A stretch of DNA of 64,000 nucleotides from Amorphoplanes friuliensis DSM 7358 (GCF_000494755.1 NC_022657.1:4564001-4628000), one strand, 5' to 3'. Positions 42,093 to 50,145 are shown, numbered from the stretch's first letter. Notes: generated by a model not told the origin, from the letters alone. Numbers and translations: made by a program.

Positions 42093-44568
42093 TGCGGATG
42101 GCGGCGGCGCCGATCTCGTCGCTGGCCTCGAGGTCGACCTCGGCCTCGATGCCCCAGTCCTGATCACCCTCGGGGTCCTCGAAGATCTGCCGGACCTTCC
42201 ACATCGCCGGCGTCGTCTCGATCTGCAGCAGCGCCGGACCGCGCGCCGACGGGCCGGTGCCGACCACCGGATATTCGGCGTAGTAGTCCTCGAGGGCCTC
42301 GATCCAGCGGTCGGTGTTCCAGCCGGACTCGGCGTCGAGCTCGCCCAGGTCCTCGGCACGGCGCAACGCGAAGAGCTCCACGCGGCGGAACATCGCGTTG
42401 CGGACCAGCACCCGGAAGGCGCGGACGTTGCGGGTGACCGCCGGCGGCTTGTCGTCCAGCGGCGAGACCTCGACCACCTCGGCGCCCGGGTTGCGCAGGC
42501 GCTCCCACTCGTCGAGCAGGCTGGAGTCGACCTGGCGCACCAGCTCACCCAGCCACTCGATCAGGTCGGTCAGTTCCTCCGTACGGGCGTCCTCCGGCAC
42601 CGTCTGGCGCAGGGCCCGGAACGCGTCCGCGAGATAGCGCAGCACCAGCCCCTCGGAGCGCGACAGCCCGTAGAACGACACGTACTCGGTGAACGTCATC
42701 GCCCGCTCGTACATGTCCCGGACGACGGCCTTGGGCTTGATCTCGTAGTCGGCGACCCACGGGTGGCCCTGCCGGTACGTCTCGTACGCGCCCTCGAGCA
42801 GCGGCAGCAGCGGCTTCGGGTAGGTGACCTCCTCGAGGAGCTCCATGCGCTGGTCGTACTCGATGCCCTCGGCCTTCATGGCGTTGACGGCCTCACCCTT
42901 GGCCTTGAACTGCTGCGCCGAGAGCACCTGCCGCGGGTCCTCCAGCGTCGCCTCGATCACCGAGACGACATCCAGCGGGTACTCCGGCGACTCCTTGTCG
43001 AGCAGCTCCAGGCAGGCCAGGGCGAACGGTGACAGCGCCTGGTTCAGGGCGAAGTCCAGCTGCAGGTCCTCGGTCAGGCTGTACCGCACGCCGTCCGGGG
43101 TCACCACCCGCTCGATGACACCACCGGCGAGCAGCGCCCGGGCGATCGCGAGAGCCCGGCGGATGTGCCGGCGCTGCGCGGCCGGCTCCTCGTGGTTGTC
43201 GGTCAGCAGGTGCCGCATCGCCGCGAACGGGTCACCGCCGCGGGCCAGGACGTTCAGCAGCATCGCGTGCGACACCCCGAACGACGACGTCAGCGGCTCC
43301 GGATCGGCGGCGACCAGCCGGTCGAAGGTCGGCTGACCCCAGCCGATCGTGCCCTCCGGCGGCTTCTTCCGGACCACCTTGCGGCGCTTCTTCGGGTCGT
43401 CGCCGGCCTTGGCCAGCATCCGCTCGTTGTCGATCACGTGCTCCGGCGCCTGCACGATGACCGTGCCGACCGTGTCGAAACCCGCCCGGCCCGCCCGCCC
43501 GGCGATCTGGTGGAACTCCCGGGCCTTGAGCAGACGCGTACGCACCCCGTCGTACTTGGACAGTCCCGTGAACAGCACGGTCCGGATGGGCACGTTGATG
43601 CCGACACCGAGCGTGTCCGTACCGCAGATGACCTTGAGCAGGCCCGCCTGCGCGAGAGTCTCGACGAGCCGGCGGTACTTCGGCAGCATGCCGGCGTGGT
43701 GCACCCCGATGCCGTGCCGCACCAGCCGCGACAGCGTGCGCCCGAAACCCGCGGTGAACCGGAAACTGCCGATGGCCGCGGCGATCGCATCCTTCTCGGC
43801 GCGGGTGCACATGTTGATGCTCATCAGCGACTGCGCGCGTTCCAGGGCGGACGCCTGCGTGAAGTGCACGATGTAGACCGGCGCCTGCTTCGTGGTGAGC
43901 AGCTCCTCGATCGTCTCGTGCAGCGGCGTCATCGCGTACTGGAAGATCAGCGGGACCGGCCGCTCGGTGTTGCTGACCACGGCGGTCGGCCGCCCGGTCC
44001 GCCGCGCCAGATCGTCGACGAACCGTGTCGTGTCGCCCAGCGTCGCCGACATCAGGATGAACTGCGCCTGCGGCAGCTCGATCAGCGGCACCTGCCACGC
44101 CCAGCCGCGATCCGGCTCCGCATAGAAGTGGAACTCGTCCATGACCACCTGGCCGACATCCGCGGCGGCGCCCTCCCGCAGCGCAAGATTCGCGAGGATC
44201 TCCGCGGTGCAGCAGATGATCGGTGCATCCGAGTTGACGTTGGCGTCACCGGTCAGCATGCCGACGTTGTGCGCGCCGAATATCCTGCACAGGGCGAAGA
44301 ACTTCTCACTGACCAGCGCCTTGATCGGCGCGGTGTAGAAGGTCGTCCGCTTGTCCGCCAGCGCCATGAAGTGCGCGCCCGTCGCCACCAGGCTCTTCCC
44401 CGACCCCGTGGGGGTGTTCAGGATGACGTTCGCCCCGGTGGCGATCTCGATGAGCGCCTCCTCCTGATGCGAGTAGAGGCTCAGCCCCTGCTCGGCGACC
44501 CAGGTCTGAAAGGCGTCGAAAACGGCATCGGGTTCGGCGGAAGCGGGCAGGCGTTCGGTCAGCGTCAT
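42070..44568 (-). CDS. DEAD/DEAH-box helicase with DUF3516
   Basis: 832 residues of Ski2-like architecture. Helicase core: LNTPTGSGKSLVATGAHF (motif I), VVMDEFHFY (II, DEFH), LMSATLGD (III), and FHQIAGRAGRAGFD (VI). The C-terminal half (about 420-832) is DUF3516. Actinobacterial homologues are annotated as RNA helicases; substrate is not known. The 3' end overlaps the convergent kinase gene by 23 bases. ATG 44568. Confidence 0.9.
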   Translation of the reverse strand: MTLTERLPASAEPDAVFDAFQTWVAEQGLSLYSHQEEALIEIATGANVILNTPTGSGKSLVATGAHFMALADKRTTFYTAPIKALVSEKFFALCRIFGAHNVGMLTGDANVNSDAPIICCTAEILANLALREGAAADVGQVVMDEFHFYAEPDRGWAWQVPLIELPQAQFILMSATLGDTTRFVDDLARRTGRPTAVVSNTERPVPLIFQYAMTPLHETIEELLTTKQAPVYIVHFTQASALERAQSLMSINMCTRAEKDAIAAAIGSFRFTAGFGRTLSRLVRHGIGVHHAGMLPKYRRLVETLAQAGLLKVICGTDTLGVGINVPIRTVLFTGLSKYDGVRTRLLKAREFHQIAGRAGRAGFDTVGTVIVQAPEHVIDNERMLAKAGDDPKKRRKVVRKKPPEGTIGWGQPTFDRLVAADPEPLTSSFGVSHAMLLNVLARGGDPFAAMRHLLTDNHEEPAAQRRHIRRALAIARALLAGGVIERVVTPDGVRYSLTEDLQLDFALNQALSPFALACLELLDKESPEYPLDVVSVIEATLEDPRQVLSAQQFKAKGEAVNAMKAEGIEYDQRMELLEEVTYPKPLLPLLEGAYETYRQGHPWVADYEIKPKAVVRDMYERAMTFTEYVSFYGLSRSEGLVLRYLADAFRALRQTVPEDARTEELTDLIEWLGELVRQVDSSLLDEWERLRNPGAEVVEVSPLDDKPPAVTRNVRAFRVLVRNAMFRRVELFALRRAEDLGELDAESGWNTDRWIEALEDYYAEYPVVGTGPSARGPALLQIETTPAMWKVRQIFEDPEGDQDWGIEAEVDLEASDEIGAAAIRIIAVGPH

Positions 44569-44604
44569 GATGCGCCCAGCCTATCCGCCACGCTTTTCAC
44601 AGCA

Positions 44605-44637
44605 CCGTGGCCGGGCACGCTGAGCGCCCGGCCACGG
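44605..44637 (-). terminator. Terminator of the 32-aa miniprotein gene
   Basis: Perfect 12-bp stem (arms 44605-44616 and 44626-44637) with a 9-base loop, 35 bases downstream of the small minus-strand frame. It is one of the strongest hairpins here and supports a short independent transcript. It could also stop minus-strand readthrough toward the helicase gene. Confidence 0.6.
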
Positions 44638-44671
44638 AAAGGGACCCTGCTGTGGAGTTGCTGCTGACCGC

Positions 44672-44770
44672 TCAGACGCCGAAAGCGGCGTAGATCGGGC
44701 CGGCGACGCTACCCGCGAGGCCGATGACGGCGGCGACGACGGCAATGGTGGAACCGATTCGAACACGCAT
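44672..44770 (-). CDS. 32-aa membrane miniprotein
   Basis: ATG 44770 with AGGAG about 9 bases upstream; the product is MRVRIG followed by a hydrophobic helix (STIAVVAAVIGLAGSVAG) and PIYAAFGV. Basic N-terminus and one membrane span. A strong terminator follows. Too short for homology by eye, but the ribosome site, composition and terminator together make it a credible gene. Confidence 0.5.
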   Translation of the reverse strand: MRVRIGSTIAVVAAVIGLAGSVAGPIYAAFGV

Positions 44771-44880
44771 TCCGGGAGCTCCTCAGGTGCGGTGGTGGCC
44801 TCGCAGACCAAAGATTCGCCCCGCCGCGTTGCCGTCCGGTGCGCCCTCGGGTGCAAATCGGTTGCCGCCAGAATGGGTTG

Positions 44881-45057
44881 ATGACCGACGACGAATACCG
44901 GGAGCTGCTGCGGCTGCTGACCCGTTACGCCGAGACCGACCTCGACCAGTTCGACCACTGGGAGATCGAGTCCTCCTACGGGCCGGTCTACGTTGACTTC
45001 AGCCGCAGCGTCCCGGACACCTCCTGGTACACCAAGGTCGTGCCGCCCGCTTCTTAG
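44881..45057 (+). CDS. Small conserved acidic protein (58 aa)
   Basis: Acidic, helical N-terminal half (DDEYRELLRLLTRYAETDLD) and a beta-like end (SSYGPVYVDFSRSVP). ATG 44881 with CAGAAT 6 bases upstream, suggesting a leaderless message; the longer frame from 44839 has no support. No known function. Convergent with the nucleotidyltransferase gene, 5 bases apart. Confidence 0.55.
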   Translation: MTDDEYRELLRLLTRYAETDLDQFDHWEIESSYGPVYVDFSRSVPDTSWYTKVVPPAS

Positions 45058-45062
45058 CGCCC

Positions 45063-45707
45063 TCACCTCGGCCAGCCGGCAAGCCTCTCGCGCAACGCCC
45101 GCACCCGCTCCGGGGTAAGTCCGTAGAGAGCGAACCGGGCGTCGTCGAGCCGGTCCAGATAACGCCCCGCGTCGGCGATGTCCTCGTCGTCGAGACCGGG
45201 CTCGAGAACCCGCGCCAGCTCGATCACCCGCGCGAGCGGATAACGGTCCAGCGCCGCGGCGACATCGATGTAGTCCCGGACCTCCCGCCGGTTGACCAGC
45301 GCGGCGACCTTCGACGCGACCAGATCGTCGAGGTGCATGACCGGCCCCACGTCCATGACGACGGGCGCCCGCCGCCGGTCGAGGCGGGTCAGGGTCAGCC
45401 GCAGCGCCCGGGAACCGTCAGCCACGTGATATTCGCGCAGGTCCTCGTCCATGCCCTCGAACATCTCGTCGGCAACCTCCCGGAACACCTGATAACCCGC
45501 TGCGGTCAACGCGTCGGTGACCTGCCCGGCGGCCGCCCCGACCGCGCCGGCGGTGTCGGTGAAGAGGTCGATGTCCTCGGTGGGCCGCTGCACGAGGCCG
45601 TTGACCAGCCAGGCGACACCGCCACCGAGCACAAAGCCGTGCTTCTCACCCACCCCGAGAGCAATGGTGGTGACGTCACGGTAGAAGTCGTCGATGTTCG
45701 AACTCAC
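45063..45707 (-). CDS. AbiEii-type nucleotidyltransferase
   Basis: 214 residues. Nucleotidyltransferase fold: FVLGGGVAWLVNGLVQRPTE, then DIDLFTD, giving the GG and DxD catalytic motifs of the AbiEii/AbiGii toxin clade, and MHLDDLVASKVAALVNRREV, the conserved second half with DYIDVAA. AbiEii members are toxins of type IV toxin-antitoxin/abortive infection systems; no AbiEi antitoxin gene is adjacent, so it could be a solitary enzyme. Its start faces the repeat region, with the first palindrome 90 bases upstream. Confidence 0.75.
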   Translation of the reverse strand: MSSNIDDFYRDVTTIALGVGEKHGFVLGGGVAWLVNGLVQRPTEDIDLFTDTAGAVGAAAGQVTDALTAAGYQVFREVADEMFEGMDEDLREYHVADGSRALRLTLTRLDRRRAPVVMDVGPVMHLDDLVASKVAALVNRREVRDYIDVAAALDRYPLARVIELARVLEPGLDDEDIADAGRYLDRLDDARFALYGLTPERVRALRERLAGWPR

Positions 45708-45937
45708 GGCCTCACGCTAGTGGTGCCCCCCGACATTTCCCGCGCCGCCGCAGCCCCGCGCCGCCGAGCCCCAACACGCCCAAGCCTGCCCCCGGGCCCA
45801 ACTTCCTTGAAGTCGGGCTTTCGGGCGGTGCGGAGGGCCCGACTTCCTTGATGTTGGTTTGGTCGAGCGAGCGGCACAGCCGTTGGTTGTCGGGTGGCCG
45901 CACGGCCGTCGGAAACCGCAGGGGTGGCTGCATGAAG

Positions 45938-46147
45938 GCCCGACCTGCATGAAGTTGAGCCTTCATGGCCACGTGGAACGCCCAACTTCGCTGAAGTTGG
46001 GCGTTCGGGGCCACGTGGAAGGCCCGACTTCGATGAAGTTGGGCGTTCGGGGCCTCGTGGAAGGCCCGACTTCGATGAAGTTGGGCGTTCGGGGCCACGT
46101 GGAAGGCCCGACTTCGATGAAGTTGGGCCTGGCCGATGTGCACGGCA
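45938..46147. repeat. 42-bp tandem array, five units
   Basis: Palindromes at 45938, 45980, 46022, 46064 and 46106 are spaced by exactly 42 bases with a conserved 19-base spacer (GTTCGGGGCCACGTGGAAG, with one CCTCGTGG variant). 42 bases equal four turns of B-DNA, which would place every palindrome on one face of the helix. Units 2-4 are nearly identical; the first is older. Confidence 0.9.
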
Positions 46148-46330
46148 AGCTCGCCCGACACCGCCACCCTTCGGAGCCAGGTGGAAGGCCCGACTTCCGC
46201 GAAGTTGGGTGATCGCGCAGGTCAGCAGACTTCGCGGGCGTTGGCGGCCGCCGGAAGCCGCGGTGGGGCGCCGCGCTGGCCGGCCAGGACCACGGCACCT
46301 GCACGCTGCCCAACTTCAACGAAGTCGGGC

Positions 46331-46690
46331 CTTCGGGCGGTGGTGGAAGGCCCAACTTCCTTGATGTTGGGTTGATCATGCAGCGCAGCGGTAGTTGTGG
46401 GGGTGGTGGCTTGGCTTTCGGGAGCCGCAGGGTTGCCGCATGTAGGCCCAACTTCAAGGAGGTTGGGCCTTCGGGCGGTGGTGGAAGGCCCAACTTCCTT
46501 GATGTTGGGTTGATCATGCAGCGCAGCGGTAGTTGTGGGGTCGTGGCTGGCCTCTCGGAAGTCGCAGGGTTTGCTGCGTGCAGGCCCAACTTCAAGGAAG
46601 TCGGGCCCTTAAGCGGTGGTGCAAGGCCCAACCTTCTTGAAGTTGGGGTGATCGAGCAGATCAGACGTGTCTCCGAGGTCTTCGGCTGGG
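46331..46690. repeat. 138-bp direct super-repeat, about 2.6 copies
   Basis: Copies begin at 46331, 46469 and 46607. The first two share at least 70 identical bases in a row; the third has diverged. Each contains one palindrome directly, a spacer with GATCATGCAGCGCAGCGG, and a second palindrome near its end, so palindromes alternate at about 42 and 96 bases. Confidence 0.85.
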
Positions 46691-46842
46691 CCGGAAGGCC
46701 GCGGGGGCTGGCTGGATGCGTGCCCAACTTCAAAGAAGATGGTCTTCGGCCGCCCAGAAGAGCGATGCGCCCCAGCAACCGGAAACACGCGGGAGTGTGC
46801 GACGTGTCCTGGCGCCGGGCGTAGAACCGGGCGGTCACGCGA

Positions 46843-47052
46843 GCGTGCGGCGTTCCCCAGGCCTCGCGAGGAACCCGACGTGCAGCGCTCCTGCGTGCAG
46901 GGAGCGGACCAAACGTGCAGCGCTCCTGCGTGCAGGGAGCGAACCGAACGTGCGGCACTTCCACGTGCAGGGAGCGAACCGAACGTGCAGCGCTCTCGCA
47001 TGCAGGGAGCGAACCGAACGTGCAGCACTCCCGCGTGCGGGAAGCGAACCAA
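46843..47052. repeat. 35-bp tandem array, six units
   Basis: Units start at 46843, 46878, 46913, 46948, 46983 and 47018, each beginning CGTGCAGC or a variant and ending GCGAACCGA. Within each unit CGCTCCTGC pairs with GCAGGGAGCG to make a hairpin. The unit is unrelated in sequence to the 42-bp family. The first unit is decayed, the middle ones nearly identical. The period is not a multiple of three, so all frames are open only by chance. Confidence 0.88.
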
Positions 47053-47110
47053 CGTTGCGCCGGCAGTCATGCAGGGAGACCGAGCGGAAGCCGTCCGGGG
47101 GACGGGCGGG

Positions 47111-47461
47111 TCAGGCGGCGACAGCAGCCCGCCGGAGCGCCGGATGCCGGGCTTCCCAAGCGACCCGAACCCCCCGAGGAAGGTTCAACTCAGGCCAAAG
47201 CCGAACCAGCGTCGCCCCGTGCAGATAGCTGCGCAACTCATCAACCCGGACAGCCTCGCGGAGGACGTTCTCGTACATCCAGGCGAGCATCGTCGGCTGG
47301 CCGAGGTCGAAGGTGCGGCGCGGGTTCCACCAGAGGCGGAGCGGGAGGTCGACGTGGCCGTGGTCGGGGCCGGTGAGTTCGGTGAGCGTGCCTGCGACGA
47401 GCACCGGGCGGTGCGGCCGGGCCAGGTGGAGGGCCGGGGCGTCGGGCGCGCTGGTGGGCAT
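47111..47461 (-). CDS. Conserved hypothetical protein (116 aa)
   Basis: From ATG 47461. Middle section FDLGQPTMLAWMYENVLREA, then LRSYLHGATLVRLWPELNLP and RGVRVAWEARHPALR resemble a small protein group common in actinobacteria, often near nucleotidyltransferase or toxin-like genes, without known function. The longer frame adds ten residues and no ribosome site. It reads toward the repeat arrays; its stop is 59 bases from the last 35-bp unit. A CCTAGAATCCTAGGAT palindrome lies 45 bases upstream of the start. Confidence 0.6.
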   Translation of the reverse strand: MPTSAPDAPALHLARPHRPVLVAGTLTELTGPDHGHVDLPLRLWWNPRRTFDLGQPTMLAWMYENVLREAVRVDELRSYLHGATLVRLWPELNLPRGVRVAWEARHPALRRAAVAA

Positions 47462-47562
47462 GGGGTCAGGGTAGACCGCCGGACCCGCCAACGGATAACT
47501 CCTAGAATCCTAGGATGCTCTACGCGCAGTGCGGCACGCCGCACCAATATCAAGAACGACGG

Positions 47563-48309
47563 CTATCGCCGACTCAACCGAGTACGAACAACAAGCTCGT
47601 GCAGGGCCTCGACAGCGGCGGGATCGGCCTGGCCCGGCAGCGCGGACGAGTCACGAGCTTCCTCCAGAGCGCCCCGCAGCCGGGGAATGTCCTGCGCCAG
47701 CGCCGCCCGGGCCGCGGCGGGGAACGGCCCGTGTTCCGCCGAGCGCTTGAGCGCGATCAGTTCCGGCACATAGGCAAGGCCGGCGCCCAGCACGCCGAGG
47801 TCCGTCTCCAGCCGGCCGGTGCGCATCAGGTGGATGCCGGTGAGCAGGACCCGCAGCGTGTACAGCGCAGGCTTCAGCTCGCCGGTCCGCGCAAACAGCT
47901 TCTCCTGGGTCGCGGCGAAGCCCAGGTAGTGGTGGGCGTGGTGGCTGGTGATGAGCCCGGGCGCCAGCGCTTTGAGTTCCGAGTGGACCGGCGAGGTCAC
48001 CACGACCAGCGGCGACAGCAGCTGTTCGAGGACGTAGCCGTTGCGGCTGTGCAGGAGCCGGGCGAATTTGAGCAGGTCGTGGCTGACCACATCCAGCTCG
48101 ACCCCGTCGCGCCAGCCGCCGGATTGCAGGGTCTCCGGGCCGCTGCGCAGGCCCACCACCTCGGCCGCCGGGAGGAGGTGGCTCGCGCGCAGGTCCAGGT
48201 CCGAGTCGACGGAGGCGAAGCCGTACAGGTGGGCGCCGCTCACCGTTGCGAAGATCAAGGGGTAGCCGACGGTGATCTCCGCGGCCCAGGCAGGGACGTC
48301 CAGTGTCAT
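47563..48309 (-). CDS. COG3541-like nucleotidyltransferase, second of a pair
   Basis: 248 residues from ATG 48309, coupled to the upstream gene by ATGA. The nucleotidyltransferase motif is FATVSGAHLYGFASVDSDLD, the GS-xxYG-xxxDSDxD pattern of the COG3541 DNA-polymerase-beta-like superfamily, followed by VELDVVSHDLLKFARLL. C-terminal helical part (YTLRVLLTGIHLMRTGRLE). Catalytic residues are present. Function of the family in bacteria is unknown; phage relatives exist. Confidence 0.75.
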   Translation of the reverse strand: MTLDVPAWAAEITVGYPLIFATVSGAHLYGFASVDSDLDLRASHLLPAAEVVGLRSGPETLQSGGWRDGVELDVVSHDLLKFARLLHSRNGYVLEQLLSPLVVVTSPVHSELKALAPGLITSHHAHHYLGFAATQEKLFARTGELKPALYTLRVLLTGIHLMRTGRLETDLGVLGAGLAYVPELIALKRSAEHGPFPAAARAALAQDIPRLRGALEEARDSSALPGQADPAAVEALHELVVRTRLSRR

Positions 48310-48980
48310 CGCAGACCCCTTTCCCGTACGGAGTGAAGCAGGTTGTCGATCGCCGCCCGGTCCGGGAGCGGGGGGAGGGTGGTGGTGGCCGCGGCGGCGG
48401 TCAGGTCCTCGAAGAGGGTGTCCGCCCAGGCGACCACCGACTCCCACGGCACCTCGCCCTGCCGGACCGCCAGCAGCCGGGATCGCAGGGGAGAGACATC
48501 GACCAGCACTTCTCCGGTACGCAGGACGTGCGCGCCCGCGAGCAGCAGCCGGATCATGTGCATGGCCTGCTTGTGGTTGGTCTCTCCCGTTTTTGAACGG
48601 CGGGCCGCGACGCGTTTGAGCTGGTCACGGGCGTAGGAGCCGTAGGAGGAGGCGACGCGCTGGGACAGGAACGCGCTGCGGACGGCCAGCAGTTCGCGGC
48701 CGTCGGCGGTCACGGAGGAGATCAGCGGGGACCAGAGGACCTCGAGCACCGTCGGGTTGGCCTGCAGGGCGAGGGTGCAGAAGCGTTCGATCTCCCAGGA
48801 GAACTGTTCCTCGGCGGGGCCGTCCAGGTGGGTCGGCGGTTTGTCGAGGTGCCAGAACATGCGGGTGGGTGCGGCGTACACGCCGCGGCGGTCGTGGTCG
48901 GAGCCCGGGCCGGCGAGGCCGTAGGCGCGGGAGCCGACCACGACCGCGAGGATCGTGTGCTCGGTGACGAGGGTGATCAC
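48306..48980 (-). CDS. COG3541-like nucleotidyltransferase, first of a pair
   Basis: 224 residues. VVVGSRAYGLAGPGSDHDRRG gives the GSRAYG-x-DxD motif; the last acidic position is DHDRRG rather than DSDLD, the common variant. Then FSWEIERFCTLALQANPTVL and the helical region (KQAMHMIRLLLAGAHVLRTG) parallel to the neighbour, so the two arose by duplication. Related in overall layout to the following gene at roughly 30% by eye. Starts 9 bases from the aldo/keto reductase stop, which reads the same way, so all three may be co-transcribed. Confidence 0.75.
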   Translation of the reverse strand: MITLVTEHTILAVVVGSRAYGLAGPGSDHDRRGVYAAPTRMFWHLDKPPTHLDGPAEEQFSWEIERFCTLALQANPTVLEVLWSPLISSVTADGRELLAVRSAFLSQRVASSYGSYARDQLKRVAARRSKTGETNHKQAMHMIRLLLAGAHVLRTGEVLVDVSPLRSRLLAVRQGEVPWESVVAWADTLFEDLTAAAATTTLPPLPDRAAIDNLLHSVRERGLR

Positions 48981-48989
48981 CCGTTGGTT

Positions 48990-49985
48990 CTACAGGTCGA
49001 GCGAGGTGCCGTCGATCTCATTCAGCTCGTCGGAGGAGAGCTCGAGGTTGCCGAGGGCGGCGATGTTGGTCTCGAGCTGTTCGACGCTGCTGGCGCCGAT
49101 GATGAGGCTGGTCATCCGCTGGTCGCGCAGGGCCCAGGCGAGGGCGAGCTGGGCGAGGGACTGGCCGCGGCGCTTCGCGATGTCGTTGAGGTTGTGGATA
49201 CGGCCCATGGTTCCCTTGTCGAGATCGCTCTCGTTGAGGAACACGCTGGTCCGGACGCGGGAGTCGTCGGGGATGCCGCCGAGGTAGCGGTCGGTGAGCA
49301 GGCCCTGCTGGAGCGGGCTGAAGGCGATGCAGCCGGCGCCGACGGCCTCGAGCGTGTCGAGCAGGTGGTCCTTCTCGATCCAGCGGTTGAGGATCGAGTA
49401 CGACGGCTGGTGGATCAGCAGGGGTGTGCCGAGCTCCTGGAGGATGGCCGCGGCCTGCGCGGTCTGCTCGGAGTTGTAGTTGCTGATGCCGACGTAGAGG
49501 GCCTTGCCGGAGCGGACGATCGCGTCGAGGGCGCTCATCGTCTCCTCGAGCGGGGTGTCCGGGTCGGGGCGGTGGTGGTAGAAGATGTCGACGTAGTCGA
49601 GGCCGAGGCGGCCGAGGGACTGGTCGAGGCTGGAGACCAGGTATTTCCGGCTGCCCCATTCGCCGTAGGGGCCGTTCCACATGTGGTATCCGGCCTTGGT
49701 GGAGACGACGAGCTCGTCGCGGTGGTGCTTGAAGTCGGTGCCGAGGATGCGGCCGAAGTTGCTCTCGGCGCTGCCGGGCGGCGGGCCGTAGTTGTTGGCC
49801 AGATCGAAGTGGGTGACGCCGAGGTCGAACGCGCGGCGGGTGATGTCGCGCTGGCGTTCCCAGGGGCGGCCGTCGCCGAAGTTGTGCCAGAGCCCGAGGC
49901 TGATGGCGGGGAGCTTCAGCCCGCTGCGCCCGGCGCGGCGGTAGGTCATGGTGTCGTAGCGGTCTTCCGCAGCGGAGTAGGTCAC
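48990..49985 (-). CDS. Aldo/keto reductase (YghZ/GpR type)
   Basis: 331 residues from GTG 49985 (VTYSAAEDRYDTMTYRRAGR). Conserved sites: FDLANNYGPPPGSAE (catalytic Asp/Tyr), STKAGYHMWNGPYGEWGSRK, DYVDIFYHHRPD with the catalytic His, and IIGASSVEQLETN near the NADPH site. The combination is that of L-glyceraldehyde-3-phosphate reductase, which may act in methylglyoxal detoxification. Divergent from the gcvP operon. Confidence 0.9.
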   Translation of the reverse strand: MTYSAAEDRYDTMTYRRAGRSGLKLPAISLGLWHNFGDGRPWERQRDITRRAFDLGVTHFDLANNYGPPPGSAESNFGRILGTDFKHHRDELVVSTKAGYHMWNGPYGEWGSRKYLVSSLDQSLGRLGLDYVDIFYHHRPDPDTPLEETMSALDAIVRSGKALYVGISNYNSEQTAQAAAILQELGTPLLIHQPSYSILNRWIEKDHLLDTLEAVGAGCIAFSPLQQGLLTDRYLGGIPDDSRVRTSVFLNESDLDKGTMGRIHNLNDIAKRRGQSLAQLALAWALRDQRMTSLIIGASSVEQLETNIAALGNLELSSDELNEIDGTSLDL

Positions 49986-50049
49986 ACACCACACCCTAGG
50001 GACACATGATCGAAACCTTCCCGCTGGTAGGTTCTAGTCAGCCGTACAC

Positions 50050-50145
50050 CCGCGCGGGAGAGATCACGAAGCTGTGGCGCCGAAGGGGCAAATCCTCCCC
50101 GGAACCTCTCAGGCAAAAGGACCGTGTGGGTAGGCGACTCTGAAG
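50050..50145 (+). promoter_or_regulatory. Glycine riboswitch, single aptamer
   Basis: The gcvT-motif core is complete: CGCGGGAGAGATC (P1/P2 start), GGCGCCGAAGGGGCAAAT, CCTCCCCGGAACCTCTCAGGC and AAAAGGACCG, followed by GGCGACTCTG, a short remnant in place of the second aptamer. This resembles the single-aptamer class with a ghost partner. It lies 78 bases before gcvP and should switch on expression when glycine is abundant. Confidence 0.88.

Larger units (their letters stand above)
45796..46744. repeat. Palindromic repeat family, about 15 copies
   Basis: Units are 23-bp palindromes made of arms GCCCRACTTC and GAAGTYGGGC around a 3-base centre. Copies start at 45796, 45837 (decayed), 45938, 45980, 46022, 46064, 46106, 46188, 46308, 46350, 46446, 46488, 46584, 46626 and 46722 (decayed). 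Substitutions tend to be compensated by the partner arm or become G-U pairs. Both strands therefore read the same and yield long spurious frames rich in GPTSxKLG or PNFxEVGP. No convincing gene occupies this stretch. Confidence 0.9.

Noticed and set aside
45859..46964. Repeat-protein genes (117 codons plus strand, 333 codons minus strand)
   Set aside because: Both strands and several frames stay open because the palindromes read alike; no ribosome sites; the 35-bp array shifts frame every unit; composition is that of the repeats and not of a folded protein.
45796..47052. CRISPR array
   Set aside because: Spacers between repeats are themselves near-identical, repeats are palindromic throughout, and no cas gene is in the window.
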